64,000 nucleotides of DNA from JAJYKC01 sp035545735. GTDB taxonomy: Bacteria > Acidobacteriota > Terriglobia > Bryobacterales > Bryobacteraceae. Location of the stretch: positions 6,888-70,887 of the forward strand of contig DASZXS010000016.1 in assembly GCA_035545735.1 (NCBI GenBank), in the 5' to 3' direction. The notes under the pieces are model-generated. The model saw only the letters and a list, made by a program, of their open reading frames with translations, was not told where the DNA came from and made no database searches. Below, piece after piece: positions 44,840 through 55,187 of this stretch (its first letter is position 1; every line of letters starts with the position of its first letter). Position numbers and translations under genes: made by a program.

Positions 44840-46084
44840 GTGCCCGTCCGGCTGCGGTGGATCGCGGTTATCATATTTTCGCTGTCCTCGGTACTCAACT
44901 ACCTGGACCGGCAGGTGCTCGCCACGATGGCGGACGTGTGGGAGCGCCACGGCGAATTTTCGTTCAACTCCTCCGACTACGGTCTGCTGCTCTCGGTATT
45001 TTCCGTCGCTTATGCGCTCAGCGCGCCCTTCATGGGCTGGTTTCTCGACCGCGTGGGGCTCAACCGCGGGATCGCGTTTTCCGTGGGGCTTTGGGCGCTT
45101 GCAAGCTTCGGAACAGCCAGTTCCCACAACCTGACTCATCTGTTGGCCTGGCGTTTCATTTTAGGCGTCGCCGAAGCCAGCGGAATTTCGTCGGCGGGCA
45201 AGATGGCCGGAATGTATCTGAAGCCGGAAGAGCGCGCGGTGGGCGGCGCGGTTTGCCAGTTTGGCCTCAGCGCCGGCGCGGGGCTGGCGCCGCGGTTCAC
45301 CATCTTTTTCGCGGAGCAATATAGCTGGCGATGGGCGTTTGGCGCGGCTGGTATCGCGAGCCTGCTTTGGATTCCCATCTGGCTGCTCACCGCCAAGGCC
45401 ATTCCCCCGGCCGAGGTGGACACTCCCCGGCGCGGCGCCAACCGCGACGCGGCCATCATGCTCAGGGACGGGCGTCTGTGGGCGCTCGTGTTCGCCAACA
45501 TGCTCAGCATGACGATATATAGCCTCTGGATATCCTGGAGCCCGAAGTACCTGGTGTTAATGCAGGGCATGACGCCGAAGGAAGCATCGCATTATTCTTG
45601 GGTGGTTCCCCTTTGGGGCTATGTCGGCGCGCTTCTCGGAGGATCGCTCTCGTGGCGTCTTATCAAGCGGGGTGTGCCGCCGGTCGAATCCCGCAAGCGG
45701 GCGTGTTTGTGGGCTGCCGTCGTGTGTCTGTCCACGTTTGCGATTCCGTTCACTACCACGCCGTTCTGGGCGACCGCGGGAATGTCGCTGAGTTATTTTT
45801 GCGTGGCGGCGTGGAGCACGAACCTGTACACAATTCCCGTCGATCTATACGGGGCGGGCCGCGCCGCGTTTGGAGTGGCCGCGCAGGTCTTCGCTTATGG
45901 CACGATGCAGGCAATTATCTCGGTGCCGATGGGAAACATCATCAACCAGTACCATCAGCGCGGATTCGCGGCTATCTGCTACACGTTTGCGTTTCTGCCG
46001 CTGGCCGCCTATCTGGTATTGGCCCTGTTCGTGAAGGAACGTGATACCGTGCCGGAGGTCGTGGCGACCTCCTCTGGCGCGTAG
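44840..46084 (+). CDS. Major facilitator superfamily transporter
   Basis: A 414-aa MFS permease with about 12 transmembrane helices. The helix 1-2 loop SSVLNYLDRQVLATMAD and GWFLDRVGLNRGIAFS (the A-like motif) are typical of hexuronate/anion:cation symporter (ACS) members, and WRFILGVAEASGISSAGKM matches the family's charged helix 4. Start GTG 44840, 9 bases after mfd. Substrate probably an organic anion such as a sugar acid, by family alone. Confidence 0.9.
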   Translation: MPVRLRWIAVIIFSLSSVLNYLDRQVLATMADVWERHGEFSFNSSDYGLLLSVFSVAYALSAPFMGWFLDRVGLNRGIAFSVGLWALASFGTASSHNLTHLLAWRFILGVAEASGISSAGKMAGMYLKPEERAVGGAVCQFGLSAGAGLAPRFTIFFAEQYSWRWAFGAAGIASLLWIPIWLLTAKAIPPAEVDTPRRGANRDAAIMLRDGRLWALVFANMLSMTIYSLWISWSPKYLVLMQGMTPKEASHYSWVVPLWGYVGALLGGSLSWRLIKRGVPPVESRKRACLWAAVVCLSTFAIPFTTTPFWATAGMSLSYFCVAAWSTNLYTIPVDLYGAGRAAFGVAAQVFAYGTMQAIISVPMGNIINQYHQRGFAAICYTFAFLPLAAYLVLALFVKERDTVPEVVATSSGA

Positions 46085-46102
46085 AAATTCGCGAAGCGCG
46101 CG

Positions 46103-46495
46103 TTACTGGCCCCGCTGCGCCTTCCGGGCGTTGTACTGCACCGAGTGATCTACGATGACATAGAGTAGCTGGTCCGGATCTTTCTTTGCCTGCTTCTTGA
46201 TCCAGTTTCCAGCCCACACGCCGGCCTTCTCATCGTCGGGAAGCGTGACGCCCCGCTTCTGAGCCGAGAGCTCAGTCAGCGCTTTCACAATTTCGAAAAA
46301 ACCCGCTTCCGTTTTTCCACCGAGCACCCAGGCTTCCCGGACGGAACTGGTGGCCGCCTGTTCCAGGGTCCAGGAGTGCGCGGGAGCGGCTTCCGCGGGT
46401 TGAGGCGCGGGATTCTGTGGCGCCGCGCACACGAGCGACGCGCCAAGTCCCGCCGACACAACCAACGCCAAAATGTTTCCAGTGATCTTTGTCAT
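46103..46495 (-). CDS. Exported hypothetical protein
   Basis: A 130-aa protein with a signal peptide (about 1-25, LVCAAPQNP) and a mature domain of mixed charge (WTLEQAATSSVREAWVLGGK to VIVDHSVQYNARKA). No family known. Its small size and export suggest a periplasmic protein. It lies 17 bases from the glycine-zipper gene, with which it may be co-transcribed. Confidence 0.65.
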   Translation of the reverse strand: MTKITGNILALVVSAGLGASLVCAAPQNPAPQPAEAAPAHSWTLEQAATSSVREAWVLGGKTEAGFFEIVKALTELSAQKRGVTLPDDEKAGVWAGNWIKKQAKKDPDQLLYVIVDHSVQYNARKAQRGQ

Positions 46496-46512
46496 TTTTT
46501 GTCCCTCCTTAG

Positions 46513-46863
46513 TTAATGCCGGTGATGCCCGTGGTCGTCCTGTGTTGCGTTTCCAACAATCGCGCCGATGCCGGCGCCGGCGACGCCTCCGATGAGCGCG
46601 CCCTTCAAGCCGCCGCCAAAGACGGCGCCCAGTGCAGCTCCGCCAGCTCCTCCAATCAGCGCGCCTTTGCCCGGACCGATTCCGCCATCATCGCGGTGAT
46701 ACCGGCGGTCATAGTCACGTTGGTAGCGGTCGTAGTCACCTCGGCGAACCCTGGACCGCATTCCCCGGTAATAATTCTGATTCCGGTTGGGCTGCGCAAA
46801 AGCCGGTATCATAAGTCCGGCCATCATTCCGATCGCCAATACGCACGTCTGTATCCTGCGCAT
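46513..46863 (-). CDS. Glycine-zipper exported protein
   Basis: A 116-aa protein with a signal peptide (to about 23, IPAFAQP), then an Arg/Tyr/Asp-rich tract (GDYDRYQRDYDRRYHRDD) and a glycine-zipper membrane-interacting segment (KGALIGGAGGAALGAVFGGG then LKGALIGGVAGAGIGAIVG), ending in a His-rich tail (HGHHRH). Proteins of this kind are often outer-membrane-associated in the YMGG/Rick17kDa family. The His tail may bind metal. Upstream is a 134-base divergent region before the tricorn-like gene. Confidence 0.8.
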   Translation of the reverse strand: MRRIQTCVLAIGMMAGLMIPAFAQPNRNQNYYRGMRSRVRRGDYDRYQRDYDRRYHRDDGGIGPGKGALIGGAGGAALGAVFGGGLKGALIGGVAGAGIGAIVGNATQDDHGHHRH

Positions 46864-46997
46864 ACGTTCCTCCGTTTTTTTCTAACGTTCCCCCATACGG
46901 GGCCGGCGCCCTGCCGTGCGGATCACAGGCGCTACCGATCATTGTATCGGCCGCTTGCCAAGGATTCGTCCGGGACGATTTGGGGTACTGTACCCTA

Positions 46998-49900
46998 ATG
47001 CGTATGCGCGCTCCATCTTTCCTCCTCCTTCTGGTGGCTTGCAGCGGCCTCTGCGCCGGCCAACAAAATCACGGTTACTACCGGTTCCCCGCGATCCATG
47101 CCGGGACGATCGTATTTACTTCCGAAGGCGACCTATGGTCCGTGAGCGCCGACGGCGGCGCGGCGCGGCGCCTCACCAGCCATCCGAGCGAAGAGACGCG
47201 CGCCGCGTTTTCGCCGGACGGAAATACGATCGCGTTCTCCGCCAGCTACGAAGGTCCGAACGAGGTCTATACGATGCCCGCGATTGGCGGCCTGCCGGAG
47301 CGCCGGACATTCGACGGCGCGGGTCCAGGCTGGCTTGGTTGGACGCCGGCCGGGAGACTGCTCTATTCGACCTATGCATTCTCCGGAATCCCCAACGCTC
47401 AACTGGCTACGCTCGACGGGAAGGATCATGTGTCGCTCATTCCTTTGAGCCAGGCGGCTCAGGGCTGCTACGACGCGAAAGGAGGCGTGCTCTTTTTTAC
47501 GCGCTTGCCCGAGCAGGGGAGCTCGACCAAGCGCTACAAGGGCGGGACCGCGCAACAGCTTTGGAAGTATGTGCCCGGCCGGGAAGCGGTCCCGCTTTCC
47601 GCCGACTATCCGGGAACCAGCAAGGACGCGATGTGGTGGAGCGGCCGGGTGTACTTCCTGAGCGACCGCGACGGCACGATGAACTTGTGGTCGATGGACG
47701 AGGACGGCAAAAAGCTGCGGCAGCACACGCGTTATCAGGGCTGGGATATTCAATCGCCCTCTCTTTCGGAAGGGCGGATCGCCTATCAGCTCGGTGCCGA
47801 TATTCATGTCTTCGATATCGCGTCGGGAAATGACAAGACCGTCGCTATCGAGCTCCCGTCGGACTTCGATCATCTCCGCGAGCACTGGGTCAAGAATCCG
47901 ATCCAGTATCTTACGTCTGTTCACATCTCTCCGGACGGCGACCGAGTGATTCTCACGGCGAGAGGCAAAGTATTCGTCGCGCCGGCGAAGGATTCCGGCC
48001 GTTTTGTGAACATTGCGCCCCGCGAGCCCGGCCGTTTCCGTGACGCCCGCATGATGCCGGATGGTAAGTCGCTTCTGGCGCTTTCAACCGCCAGCGGAGA
48101 ACTGGAATTTTGGAAGTACCCGGCCAATGGGGAAGGAAGCGGGGAAAGACTCACCAGTGACGGCACGGTGTTGCGCTGGGAAGGAGTCCCGTCGCCGGAC
48201 GGCAAATGGATCGCGCATCAGGATAAGAACAACCGCCTCTGGATCTTCAATATCGCGACGAAAACGGAGAAACAGATCGCGGTGGGCCAGTACGACGGTA
48301 ATTCAGAGCCGGTGTTCGACAGCGTCCGCTGGTCGCCCGATAGCCGGTGGATCGTATATGGAGCGGCCGGGTCAAACGAGCTAAACAGGGTCATGCTGTA
48401 CAGCGTCGGGTCGGGTGTTACGACGCCGCTCACCACCGGGCGCTATGACGACCGCTCCCCCGCGTGGAGCGCCGACGGAAAGTGGGTCTATTTCCTCTCC
48501 GACCGCGCGCTAAAGTCCGTGGTGAAGTCCCCGTGGGGCGCGCGGCAGCCGGATCCGTATTTCAATCGCTCCGTGAAGATTTACCAATTGCCCCTTCGAA
48601 AGGGCTTGCGTTCTCCCTTCGATCCGGCCGATGAACTGCATCCCGACAAGACGAACGAGGCGGTCAAGGCGGACGACAAGGCCAAAACACCGGCGGTTCC
48701 GAATGTCGAAATCGACCTGGATGGCATCGCGGCCCGTCTGCAGGAAGTTCCGGCGCCGCCGGCAAACTACAGCGGCTTGAGCGTCGCGGGGAAACATCTG
48801 TGCTGGATCGATCGCGATCAGGAAACGCCCGATAAATCCACATTGCAGTGCCTGGAGATTGACAACAAGGGCGGCAAGCCTGTGACGATCATGGAAGGCG
48901 CAAGCAGCTATGAGGCTTCGGCGGACGGAAAAAAGATTCTCGTGCGCAAGAAAGACGACTTGTGGGTGCTTGATCCGGGCGTAAAGGAAGGCGCGCTCAA
49001 AGATCCGAAAACACTGGCTGAGGCTCACGTTGATCTGAAGAGCTGGTCCTTCTCCGTCATTCCGAGCGAGGAATTTCGAGAGGCTCTGATTGACGCCTGG
49101 CGGCTGCATCGCGACTATTTCTACGATCCGCGCATGCATGGCGTCAACTGGCCGTTGATGCGCGACAAATACAGCGAACTGGCGGGAAGAATTCATGATC
49201 GCTCCGAGCTGAACGACCTGATTGCCCAGATGGTGGGAGAACTCTCCATGCTTCATACGTTCGTGTTCGGCGGCGATCTGCGGCGCGGCGAGGATCAGAT
49301 TCAACCCGCGTTTTTGGGCGGGCGGATGAAGCCCTCGGCGGATGGAACGGGCTACGAGATCGAGCATGTCTATCAATCCGACCCGGACCGCCCCGATCAA
49401 CTGAGCCCGCTGGCCCGGCCCGGAGTAAATCTCTGCGAAGGAGACGTAATCGTTTCCCTCAACGGCCGCAGCCTCGCCTCGGTGGCGCCGGGCGAGGTCC
49501 TTCGCGGGCAGGCGGACAAACCGGTACTGGCGCGTGTTCGCGCGAAGGGAGGAACTTCGGAGCGTGATGTGCTGTTGAAGCCCATTTCGGCCGCGGCGGA
49601 TCGCGATCTGCGCTACAGCGAGTGGGAATACACGCGCCGGCTCGAAGTGGAGAAGAAATCGGCGGGGGAAATCGGTTACGTGCATCTGCGGGCGATGGGA
49701 CCGAACGACATCAATCAGTGGGTGGAGGAATATACGCCCGTCTTCAAGCGCCAGGGGCTGATCATCGACGTCCGCCACAACCGCGGGGGAAATATCGACA
49801 GTTGGGTTTTGGGTAAACTCCAGCGCAAGGCCTGGATGTACTGGAAGCCCCGCGAAGGGGAGCCGTCATGGAACATGCAGCAATCCTTTCGCGGTCACCT

Positions 49901-50285
49901 CGTGGTGCTCTGCGACGAGTGGACCGCGTCGGACGGCGAGGCGTTCTCCGAAGGTTTCCGCCGCCTCGGGTTGGGCAAAGTGATTGGCACACGAACCTGG
50001 GGCGGGGAAGTGTGGCTCAGCTTTAGCAACTTCCTGGCGGACCGGGGCATTGCCAGCACCGGGGAACTGGGCGTCTATGGCCCGGAGGGCAAATGGTTGA
50101 TCGAAGGGCACGGCGTCGATCCCGATATTGTCGTGGACAACCCGCCGCACGCCTCGTTCGAGGGGCAGGACGCGCAGCTCGATGCGGGAATCCAGTATCT
50201 CCAACGGCTCATCCGGGAGAAGCCGGTCACAATACCCGCAGCGCCGCCCTATCCCGATAAGTCCTGGCGCGCGCCGTCCAAATAG
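46998..50285 (+). CDS. Tricorn-like S41 peptidase
   Basis: A 1095-aa exported peptidase. From ATG 46998 (6 codons after an upstream in-frame ATG) a signal peptide ends near residue 24. PD40/WD40 propeller repeats follow (IVFTSEGDLWSVSADGGAAR, AAFSPDGNTIAFSASYEG, VRWSPDSRWIVYGAAG), then a helical C1-like part (WRLHRDYFYDPRMHGVNW), a PDZ domain and the S41 catalytic domain with nucleophile S978 in WTASDGEAFSEG. This is the layout of the archaeal tricorn protease. It trims oligopeptides; export implies a periplasmic scavenging role. Confidence 0.93.
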   Translation: MRMRAPSFLLLLVACSGLCAGQQNHGYYRFPAIHAGTIVFTSEGDLWSVSADGGAARRLTSHPSEETRAAFSPDGNTIAFSASYEGPNEVYTMPAIGGLPERRTFDGAGPGWLGWTPAGRLLYSTYAFSGIPNAQLATLDGKDHVSLIPLSQAAQGCYDAKGGVLFFTRLPEQGSSTKRYKGGTAQQLWKYVPGREAVPLSADYPGTSKDAMWWSGRVYFLSDRDGTMNLWSMDEDGKKLRQHTRYQGWDIQSPSLSEGRIAYQLGADIHVFDIASGNDKTVAIELPSDFDHLREHWVKNPIQYLTSVHISPDGDRVILTARGKVFVAPAKDSGRFVNIAPREPGRFRDARMMPDGKSLLALSTASGELEFWKYPANGEGSGERLTSDGTVLRWEGVPSPDGKWIAHQDKNNRLWIFNIATKTEKQIAVGQYDGNSEPVFDSVRWSPDSRWIVYGAAGSNELNRVMLYSVGSGVTTPLTTGRYDDRSPAWSADGKWVYFLSDRALKSVVKSPWGARQPDPYFNRSVKIYQLPLRKGLRSPFDPADELHPDKTNEAVKADDKAKTPAVPNVEIDLDGIAARLQEVPAPPANYSGLSVAGKHLCWIDRDQETPDKSTLQCLEIDNKGGKPVTIMEGASSYEASADGKKILVRKKDDLWVLDPGVKEGALKDPKTLAEAHVDLKSWSFSVIPSEEFREALIDAWRLHRDYFYDPRMHGVNWPLMRDKYSELAGRIHDRSELNDLIAQMVGELSMLHTFVFGGDLRRGEDQIQPAFLGGRMKPSADGTGYEIEHVYQSDPDRPDQLSPLARPGVNLCEGDVIVSLNGRSLASVAPGEVLRGQADKPVLARVRAKGGTSERDVLLKPISAAADRDLRYSEWEYTRRLEVEKKSAGEIGYVHLRAMGPNDINQWVEEYTPVFKRQGLIIDVRHNRGGNIDSWVLGKLQRKAWMYWKPREGEPSWNMQQSFRGHLVVLCDEWTASDGEAFSEGFRRLGLGKVIGTRTWGGEVWLSFSNFLADRGIASTGELGVYGPEGKWLIEGHGVDPDIVVDNPPHASFEGQDAQLDAGIQYLQRLIREKPVTIPAAPPYPDKSWRAPSK

Positions 50286-50292
50286 GACTTGC

Positions 50293-51807
50293 TTATGGTG
50301 TTGGCTGCTGCTTCGGTTTCTTCGGCTTCTCGGTCGCGGAGAGGAGATCCTGCCCGGTGGGAATTTTCGATGCATCCCAGCCGCCGCCCAGAGCTTGAAT
50401 CAGCGAGACGCTGGCGCTCATGCGGCGCGTGAGAATGTCGACTGCGGTCCTCTCGTTCGCGAGAGCCGTGCTTTGCGCGGTGATCACCTGCAGGTAGCTG
50501 GCGATACCAGCCTTATACTGGTCGGTCGTGATCCGGAGAGAACGCTCGGCGGATTTTACGGCTTCGTCCTGGGCTGCCGCCTCGTTGCTGAGCACGTGTA
50601 GCGCGGCGAGGTTGTCCTCCACTTGCTGGAACGCGGTCAGGACGGACTGGCGGTAGGCCGCTACGGTCGCATCGTAGGATGCCTGCAGTTGCAGGACGGT
50701 CGCGCGGCGCTTGCCGGCATCGAACAGCGTCTCGGAAAGCTGCGGTCCCAGGGACCAGAAGCGGCTTGGCCACGTAAACCACGACGTGATGCTGCCGGAC
50801 TCCAATCCTCCGGTTGCGCTGAGAGTCAAATTGGGATAGAAGGCCGCCATGGCGATACCGATTTGCTCATTGGCGGCGGCGACGCTCCGCTCCGCGGCGG
50901 CGATATCCGGCCGGCGCTCTAACAGGTCGGACGGCAGTCCTACGGGCACCGGCGGCGGGGGCGTTTTTAAGGCCGTGACAGGGATAGAGAATCCCGAAGG
51001 AGCTTTACCGATGAGGATGGCAATCGCATGCTCAAATTGCGCGCGTTGCACGCCGATGTCAATGAGTTGCGCGCGCGTGGTGGCAAGCTGCGTTTCCGCT
51101 TGCGCTACATCGCCTTCTGACGCGATGCCGCCGGCGTAGCGGTTCTTCGTCAACTCGAGATATTTTTCGTAAGACTTCGTCGTCGCATCGAGAAGTAAGT
51201 AGCCCCCGTCCAACCCATGGAGCTGGAAGTAATCCAGAGCCAGTTCCGCCTGAAACGACAGGCGGGCGTTTTCGAGATCGGCGAAAGATGCCTGCGCGTT
51301 CGCGGTGTTTGCCGTAATGTTCCGGCGCACGCTGCCCCAGATATCCGCCGTCCAACTGACCTCCGCGGGCAGGACGAAGAGACTGTGGATGGTATTATTC
51401 GAACCCGCCACCGCGGTGCCTCCGGCGGGCGTGCGTGAATTGGTGATGGTGGGAGAAGAGCCCGCGGTTGGAAAAAGGGCCGCACGGGCCACGCGAACGG
51501 CGGCGCGGGCCGCCCGGAACTGTGCTTCCGCCTGCAGTACGTTTTGATTGGAAATGGAAACCTGCTCTTCCAGCGCATTCAGGGCCGGATCGCCGTATAC
51601 TTCCCACCACTTTCCCTTGAGCTGGCTGTCCTTCGGCTCGGCTTGCTTCCAGCCGTCCATCGCCTTAAAGAAGTCCGGCGACAGCTCCTTATAGTCCGGA
51701 GCCGGCGGCGCGGACGGGCGCTGATACTTCGGACCGACCATGCAAGCCGTCGAAAACAGCAGTATGCCGGATACGGCGGCTCGGAGGAAATTAGTACTCT
51801 GGCTCAT
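50293..51807 (-). CDS. NodT-family outer-membrane efflux lipoprotein (OprM/TolC type)
   Basis: A 504-aa outer-membrane factor. Lipoprotein signal with lipobox FSTAC (Cys22), then MVGPKYQRP, the hallmark of the NodT/OprM family, and two OEP repeats (LGDYFQLHG-like helices, then AVAAYRQSVLTAFQQVEDNL). It should complete the MdtABC-like pump encoded just upstream. Its start lies 17 bases inside the 3' end of the STAS gene, so the two are coupled. Confidence 0.93.
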   Translation of the reverse strand: MSQSTNFLRAAVSGILLFSTACMVGPKYQRPSAPPAPDYKELSPDFFKAMDGWKQAEPKDSQLKGKWWEVYGDPALNALEEQVSISNQNVLQAEAQFRAARAAVRVARAALFPTAGSSPTITNSRTPAGGTAVAGSNNTIHSLFVLPAEVSWTADIWGSVRRNITANTANAQASFADLENARLSFQAELALDYFQLHGLDGGYLLLDATTKSYEKYLELTKNRYAGGIASEGDVAQAETQLATTRAQLIDIGVQRAQFEHAIAILIGKAPSGFSIPVTALKTPPPPVPVGLPSDLLERRPDIAAAERSVAAANEQIGIAMAAFYPNLTLSATGGLESGSITSWFTWPSRFWSLGPQLSETLFDAGKRRATVLQLQASYDATVAAYRQSVLTAFQQVEDNLAALHVLSNEAAAQDEAVKSAERSLRITTDQYKAGIASYLQVITAQSTALANERTAVDILTRRMSASVSLIQALGGGWDASKIPTGQDLLSATEKPKKPKQQPTP

Positions 51808-52072
51808 TTACACTTTCCGGGGAAATCCATGGCTTAAGATAATTCGGGCAATCCGCAAGCTCGACGCCGTGGCTGAGCAGCGCCGCGAAGAAGCGCGCCG
51901 CCGCGGGGTCGATCAGGGTTACTTCGCTCAGGTCGAGTACGATCTGCTGTTTGGCCCGCTGTCCATCGCGGACCAGGCGGTCGATTTCCGGAACCACGTC
52001 TGCACTGACGTTCCCTTTCAGGGAAACAGTGACGTTGCCGCGGGTGTCGAATAGCGCCGTCATCTTGAACAT
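51791..52072 (-). CDS. Small STAS-domain protein within the RND operon
   Basis: A 93-aa protein. The fold-like pattern GNVTVSLKGNVSADVVPEID and QQIVLDLSEVTLIDPAAARF resembles anti-sigma-factor antagonist/STAS domains (strand, helix, strand ending at the usual phospho-Ser loop). The Ser that is phosphorylated in SpoIIAA-type proteins is replaced by IDPAA, so it cannot be switched in that way. Start ATG 52072 follows the RND stop by 16 bases. Its role in an efflux operon is unknown; binding the pump or the membrane is possible. Confidence 0.7.
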   Translation of the reverse strand: MFKMTALFDTRGNVTVSLKGNVSADVVPEIDRLVRDGQRAKQQIVLDLSEVTLIDPAAARFFAALLSHGVELADCPNYLKPWISPESVNEPEY

Positions 52073-52088
52073 GGATGCGTTCCCGCGT

Positions 52089-55000
52089 CTAGACTCCCGC
52101 TCCAGCCAGTTCTTCGGCGCGCTGATGTTTCCGCGACCTGTCCCACCACAACTGAATCCTGTCGAGATAGAGGTAGACCACCGGGGTGGTGTACAGAGTG
52201 AGCAACTGGCTGACCACGAGTCCGCCGATGATGGTGATCCCAAGAGGACGGCGGAGTTCGGAGCCGACGCCGGTGCCCAGCGCCAGCGGCAGAGCGCCAA
52301 GGATCGCGGCCATCGTCGTCATCAGGATCGGGCGGAAACGCAGCAGGCAAGCTTCATAGATGGCATCCCTGGAACTTCTGCCTTCGGTTCGCTCGACCTG
52401 AATCGCGAAATCGATCATGAGAATAGCGTTCTTCTTGACAATGCCTATGAGCAGGATCATGCCGATGATCGCGATAATGCTGAGGTCGATCTTGAAAAAC
52501 ATGAGCGCCAGGAGGGCGCCGACGCCGGCAGAGGGCAGAGTCGAGAGGATGGTTAACGGGTGGATATAGCTCTCATAAAGGATGCCCAATACGATATAAA
52601 CGGTGGCCAGGGCGGCGGCGATCAACAATGGCTCGCTGCCGAGCGAATCCTGATACGCGCGCGCCGTTCCCGCGAATCCGGTATGGATAGTCTTGGGCAA
52701 CCCGACGGTTATCGCGGCGTCTTCAATCTGTTCCACCGCGTCGCTGAGCGCGACTCCGGGCATCAGATTGAAAGAGATGGTGGCGGCCGGCGCCAGTCCC
52801 TGATGGTTCACTGCCAAGGGAGCGACCTGCTGTTCGAAGTGAGCGACGGCGCTTAAGGGCACCAGCGAGCGGTTGGGCGCGCGAAGATAGAACTGGTCCA
52901 GAATCTGCGGGTCCGTCCAATACTTTGGCGCGGCTTCCATGATGACGTGGTACTGGTTGAGTGTCGTATACATCGTCGAGACCTGCCGCTGGCCGAACGC
53001 ATCGTAGAGTGTATTGTCGATGAGTTGAGGCGAAATTCCGAAACGGGCCGCCGTCGGCCGGTCGATTACGATCATCGACTGCAGTCCGCTGTTCTGCTGG
53101 TCGCTGCTCACGTCGGAGATGATGTGGATTTTTTCGAGCGCCTGGAGCATGCGCGGCGCATAGTCCACCAGATCCTGAATGTTGTCGCCGCGCATCGTGT
53201 ATTGGTACATGGCATTGCTGCCGCGGCCGCCGACACGAAGATCCTGGGATGCCTGCATGTAGAGCGTGGCCCCCGGGACGCGCGCCAGTTTGGGGCGAAG
53301 GCGGGCTATCACCTGCTCCACGTGAATTTTGCGCTCGGCCAGCGGCTTGAGGGAGATGAACATACGCGCGGTGTTCGCCGTTCCGCCGCCCGTGTAGCCG
53401 TTGACGGTATCGATGGCGGGATCCTTGCTGACGATTTCGACCATGCGCATCAGAGTCCTCTGCATGGATTGAAATGAACTGTCCTGGTCGGCCAAGATCG
53501 CGCCCATCATTCGCCCGTTGTCCTGCAAGGGGAAGAATCCTTTGGGGACGCGAACGAAGAGATAGACGTTCAACGCGATCGTCGCAATGAGAACGGCGAG
53601 AGTGATGGCCGGATGCCGCAGCACGCGGGTCAGCGTTTTGCCGTAGAGACTGACCAGACGATCGAAGCTGCGCTCGCTCCAATAGTAAACTTTGCCGTGT
53701 TTGGTTTGATGACGCAGCAGGTAGGCGCACATCGTGGGAGTCGCAGTGAGCGAGACCACCATCGAGACGGCAATCGCCACCGAAAGCGTGATCGCGAATT
53801 CCCGGAACAAGCGGCCGACGATCCCGCCCATCATCAGGATCGGAATGAAGACGGCGATGAGCGACAGCGTCATAGTGAGAACGGTGAATCCAATCTCCGA
53901 CGCGCCCTTCACCGCGGCCTTGAACGGTTCCATGCCTTTCTCCAGGTAACGGGTAATGTTCTCGATCACTACGATTGCGTCATCCACGACGAATCCGGTC
54001 GAGATCGTCAGCGCCATTAACGAGAGATTGTCCAGGGTGAAATCGCACAGATACATGACTCCGAAGGTTCCGATCAGGGAAACCGGAACCGCCATACTCG
54101 GAATCAGCGTGATCCGCGGGCTCTTCAGAAAAACAAAGACAACCAGAATTACCAGGAGAACCGAGGCAAGTAGAGTCAGCTCCGTGTCGTGCACCGAAGC
54201 GCGAATCGTAATCGTCTGATCCATCGAGATGTGCAAGTCGATCGCTTGCGGGATCGAGGCGCGGATTTGCGGCAGGGCTGCGCGAATCCCATCCACGGCA
54301 TCGATAATGTTCGCGCCTGGCTGCCGGAACATGATGACGAGGACCGAAGGTTTGCCGTTTGCGTACCCGGCATTGAGGAGGTTCTCCACGGAATCCACGG
54401 CCTCCCCGATGTCGGAAATTCGCACCGGCGCACCGTTCCGGTAAGCGACGATGAGGGGATTGTACTGCGCCGCCTTAAAGATCTGATCCGTGGCGCCGAC
54501 TTCCCAGGAATGGGTGGCGTTCGAGAAATGGCCCTTTGGGACGTTTGCATTCGCGGTGCTGAGCACGCCGCGCACATCTTCGAGGCCGATGCCGTACTTG
54601 TTCATCGTCGCCGGGTTCAGCTCGACGCGAACCGCGGGAAGAGTACTTCCGCCGACGACCACTTGGCCCACGCCCGGCACCTGAGACAGTTTCTGGGCCA
54701 TGATGGTGGAGGCTGCGTCAAACATCTGGCCTTTGTCCATGATGTCCGAGGTCAGCGACACCATGAAAATCGGCGAATCGGCCGGGTTGTATTTGCGGTA
54801 GCGGGGATTATTCGGCAAGTTGGGCGGCAGATAGCCCCGGGCGGCATTGATGGCCGCCTGGACGTCCCGCGCGGCGGCGTCGATGTTCCGGTTGAGGTCG
54901 AATTGCAGGGTGATGCTGGTCGAGCCGAGGTTGCTCGACGACGTCATCTCCGTGATGTTGGCGATGCGGCCAAACTGCCGCTCGAGCGGTGTGGCGACCG

Positions 55001-55184
55001 CGGACGCCATGGTCTCGGGACTGGCGCCGGGAAGCCCCGCGTTGACCGAGATGGTCGGGAAATCCACCTGCGGAAGGGGCGCAACGGGAAGCACGCGGAA
55101 GGCGACCACGCCGGACAGCGTGATCGCAATGGTCAGCAGCGCGGTGCCAACGGGTCTGCGAATGAATGGGCCGGAGACGTTCAT
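52089..55184 (-). CDS. RND multidrug efflux pump, MdtC-like
   Basis: A 1031-aa inner-membrane HAE1 transporter. The 12-TM layout is shown by GVVAFRVLPVAPLPQVDFPT at helix 1, the helix-4 proton relay ALTISTGFVVDDAIVVIENI and the second-half GIVKKNAILMIDFAIQVER. The pair of HAE1 pumps in series, preceded by an adaptor, matches MdtABC, whose two pumps assemble as a heterotrimer. It begins 3 bases after the end of the first pump gene. Substrates unknown, likely amphipathic compounds or bile-salt-like agents by analogy. Confidence 0.95.
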   Translation of the reverse strand: MNVSGPFIRRPVGTALLTIAITLSGVVAFRVLPVAPLPQVDFPTISVNAGLPGASPETMASAVATPLERQFGRIANITEMTSSSNLGSTSITLQFDLNRNIDAAARDVQAAINAARGYLPPNLPNNPRYRKYNPADSPIFMVSLTSDIMDKGQMFDAASTIMAQKLSQVPGVGQVVVGGSTLPAVRVELNPATMNKYGIGLEDVRGVLSTANANVPKGHFSNATHSWEVGATDQIFKAAQYNPLIVAYRNGAPVRISDIGEAVDSVENLLNAGYANGKPSVLVIMFRQPGANIIDAVDGIRAALPQIRASIPQAIDLHISMDQTITIRASVHDTELTLLASVLLVILVVFVFLKSPRITLIPSMAVPVSLIGTFGVMYLCDFTLDNLSLMALTISTGFVVDDAIVVIENITRYLEKGMEPFKAAVKGASEIGFTVLTMTLSLIAVFIPILMMGGIVGRLFREFAITLSVAIAVSMVVSLTATPTMCAYLLRHQTKHGKVYYWSERSFDRLVSLYGKTLTRVLRHPAITLAVLIATIALNVYLFVRVPKGFFPLQDNGRMMGAILADQDSSFQSMQRTLMRMVEIVSKDPAIDTVNGYTGGGTANTARMFISLKPLAERKIHVEQVIARLRPKLARVPGATLYMQASQDLRVGGRGSNAMYQYTMRGDNIQDLVDYAPRMLQALEKIHIISDVSSDQQNSGLQSMIVIDRPTAARFGISPQLIDNTLYDAFGQRQVSTMYTTLNQYHVIMEAAPKYWTDPQILDQFYLRAPNRSLVPLSAVAHFEQQVAPLAVNHQGLAPAATISFNLMPGVALSDAVEQIEDAAITVGLPKTIHTGFAGTARAYQDSLGSEPLLIAAALATVYIVLGILYESYIHPLTILSTLPSAGVGALLALMFFKIDLSIIAIIGMILLIGIVKKNAILMIDFAIQVERTEGRSSRDAIYEACLLRFRPILMTTMAAILGALPLALGTGVGSELRRPLGITIIGGLVVSQLLTLYTTPVVYLYLDRIQLWWDRSRKHQRAEELAGAGV

Positions 55185-55187
55185 CGT

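Noticed and set aside
48510..49778. A 422-codon frame opposite the tricorn-like peptidase
   Set aside because: Antisense to an intact catalytic gene; no supporting motif.
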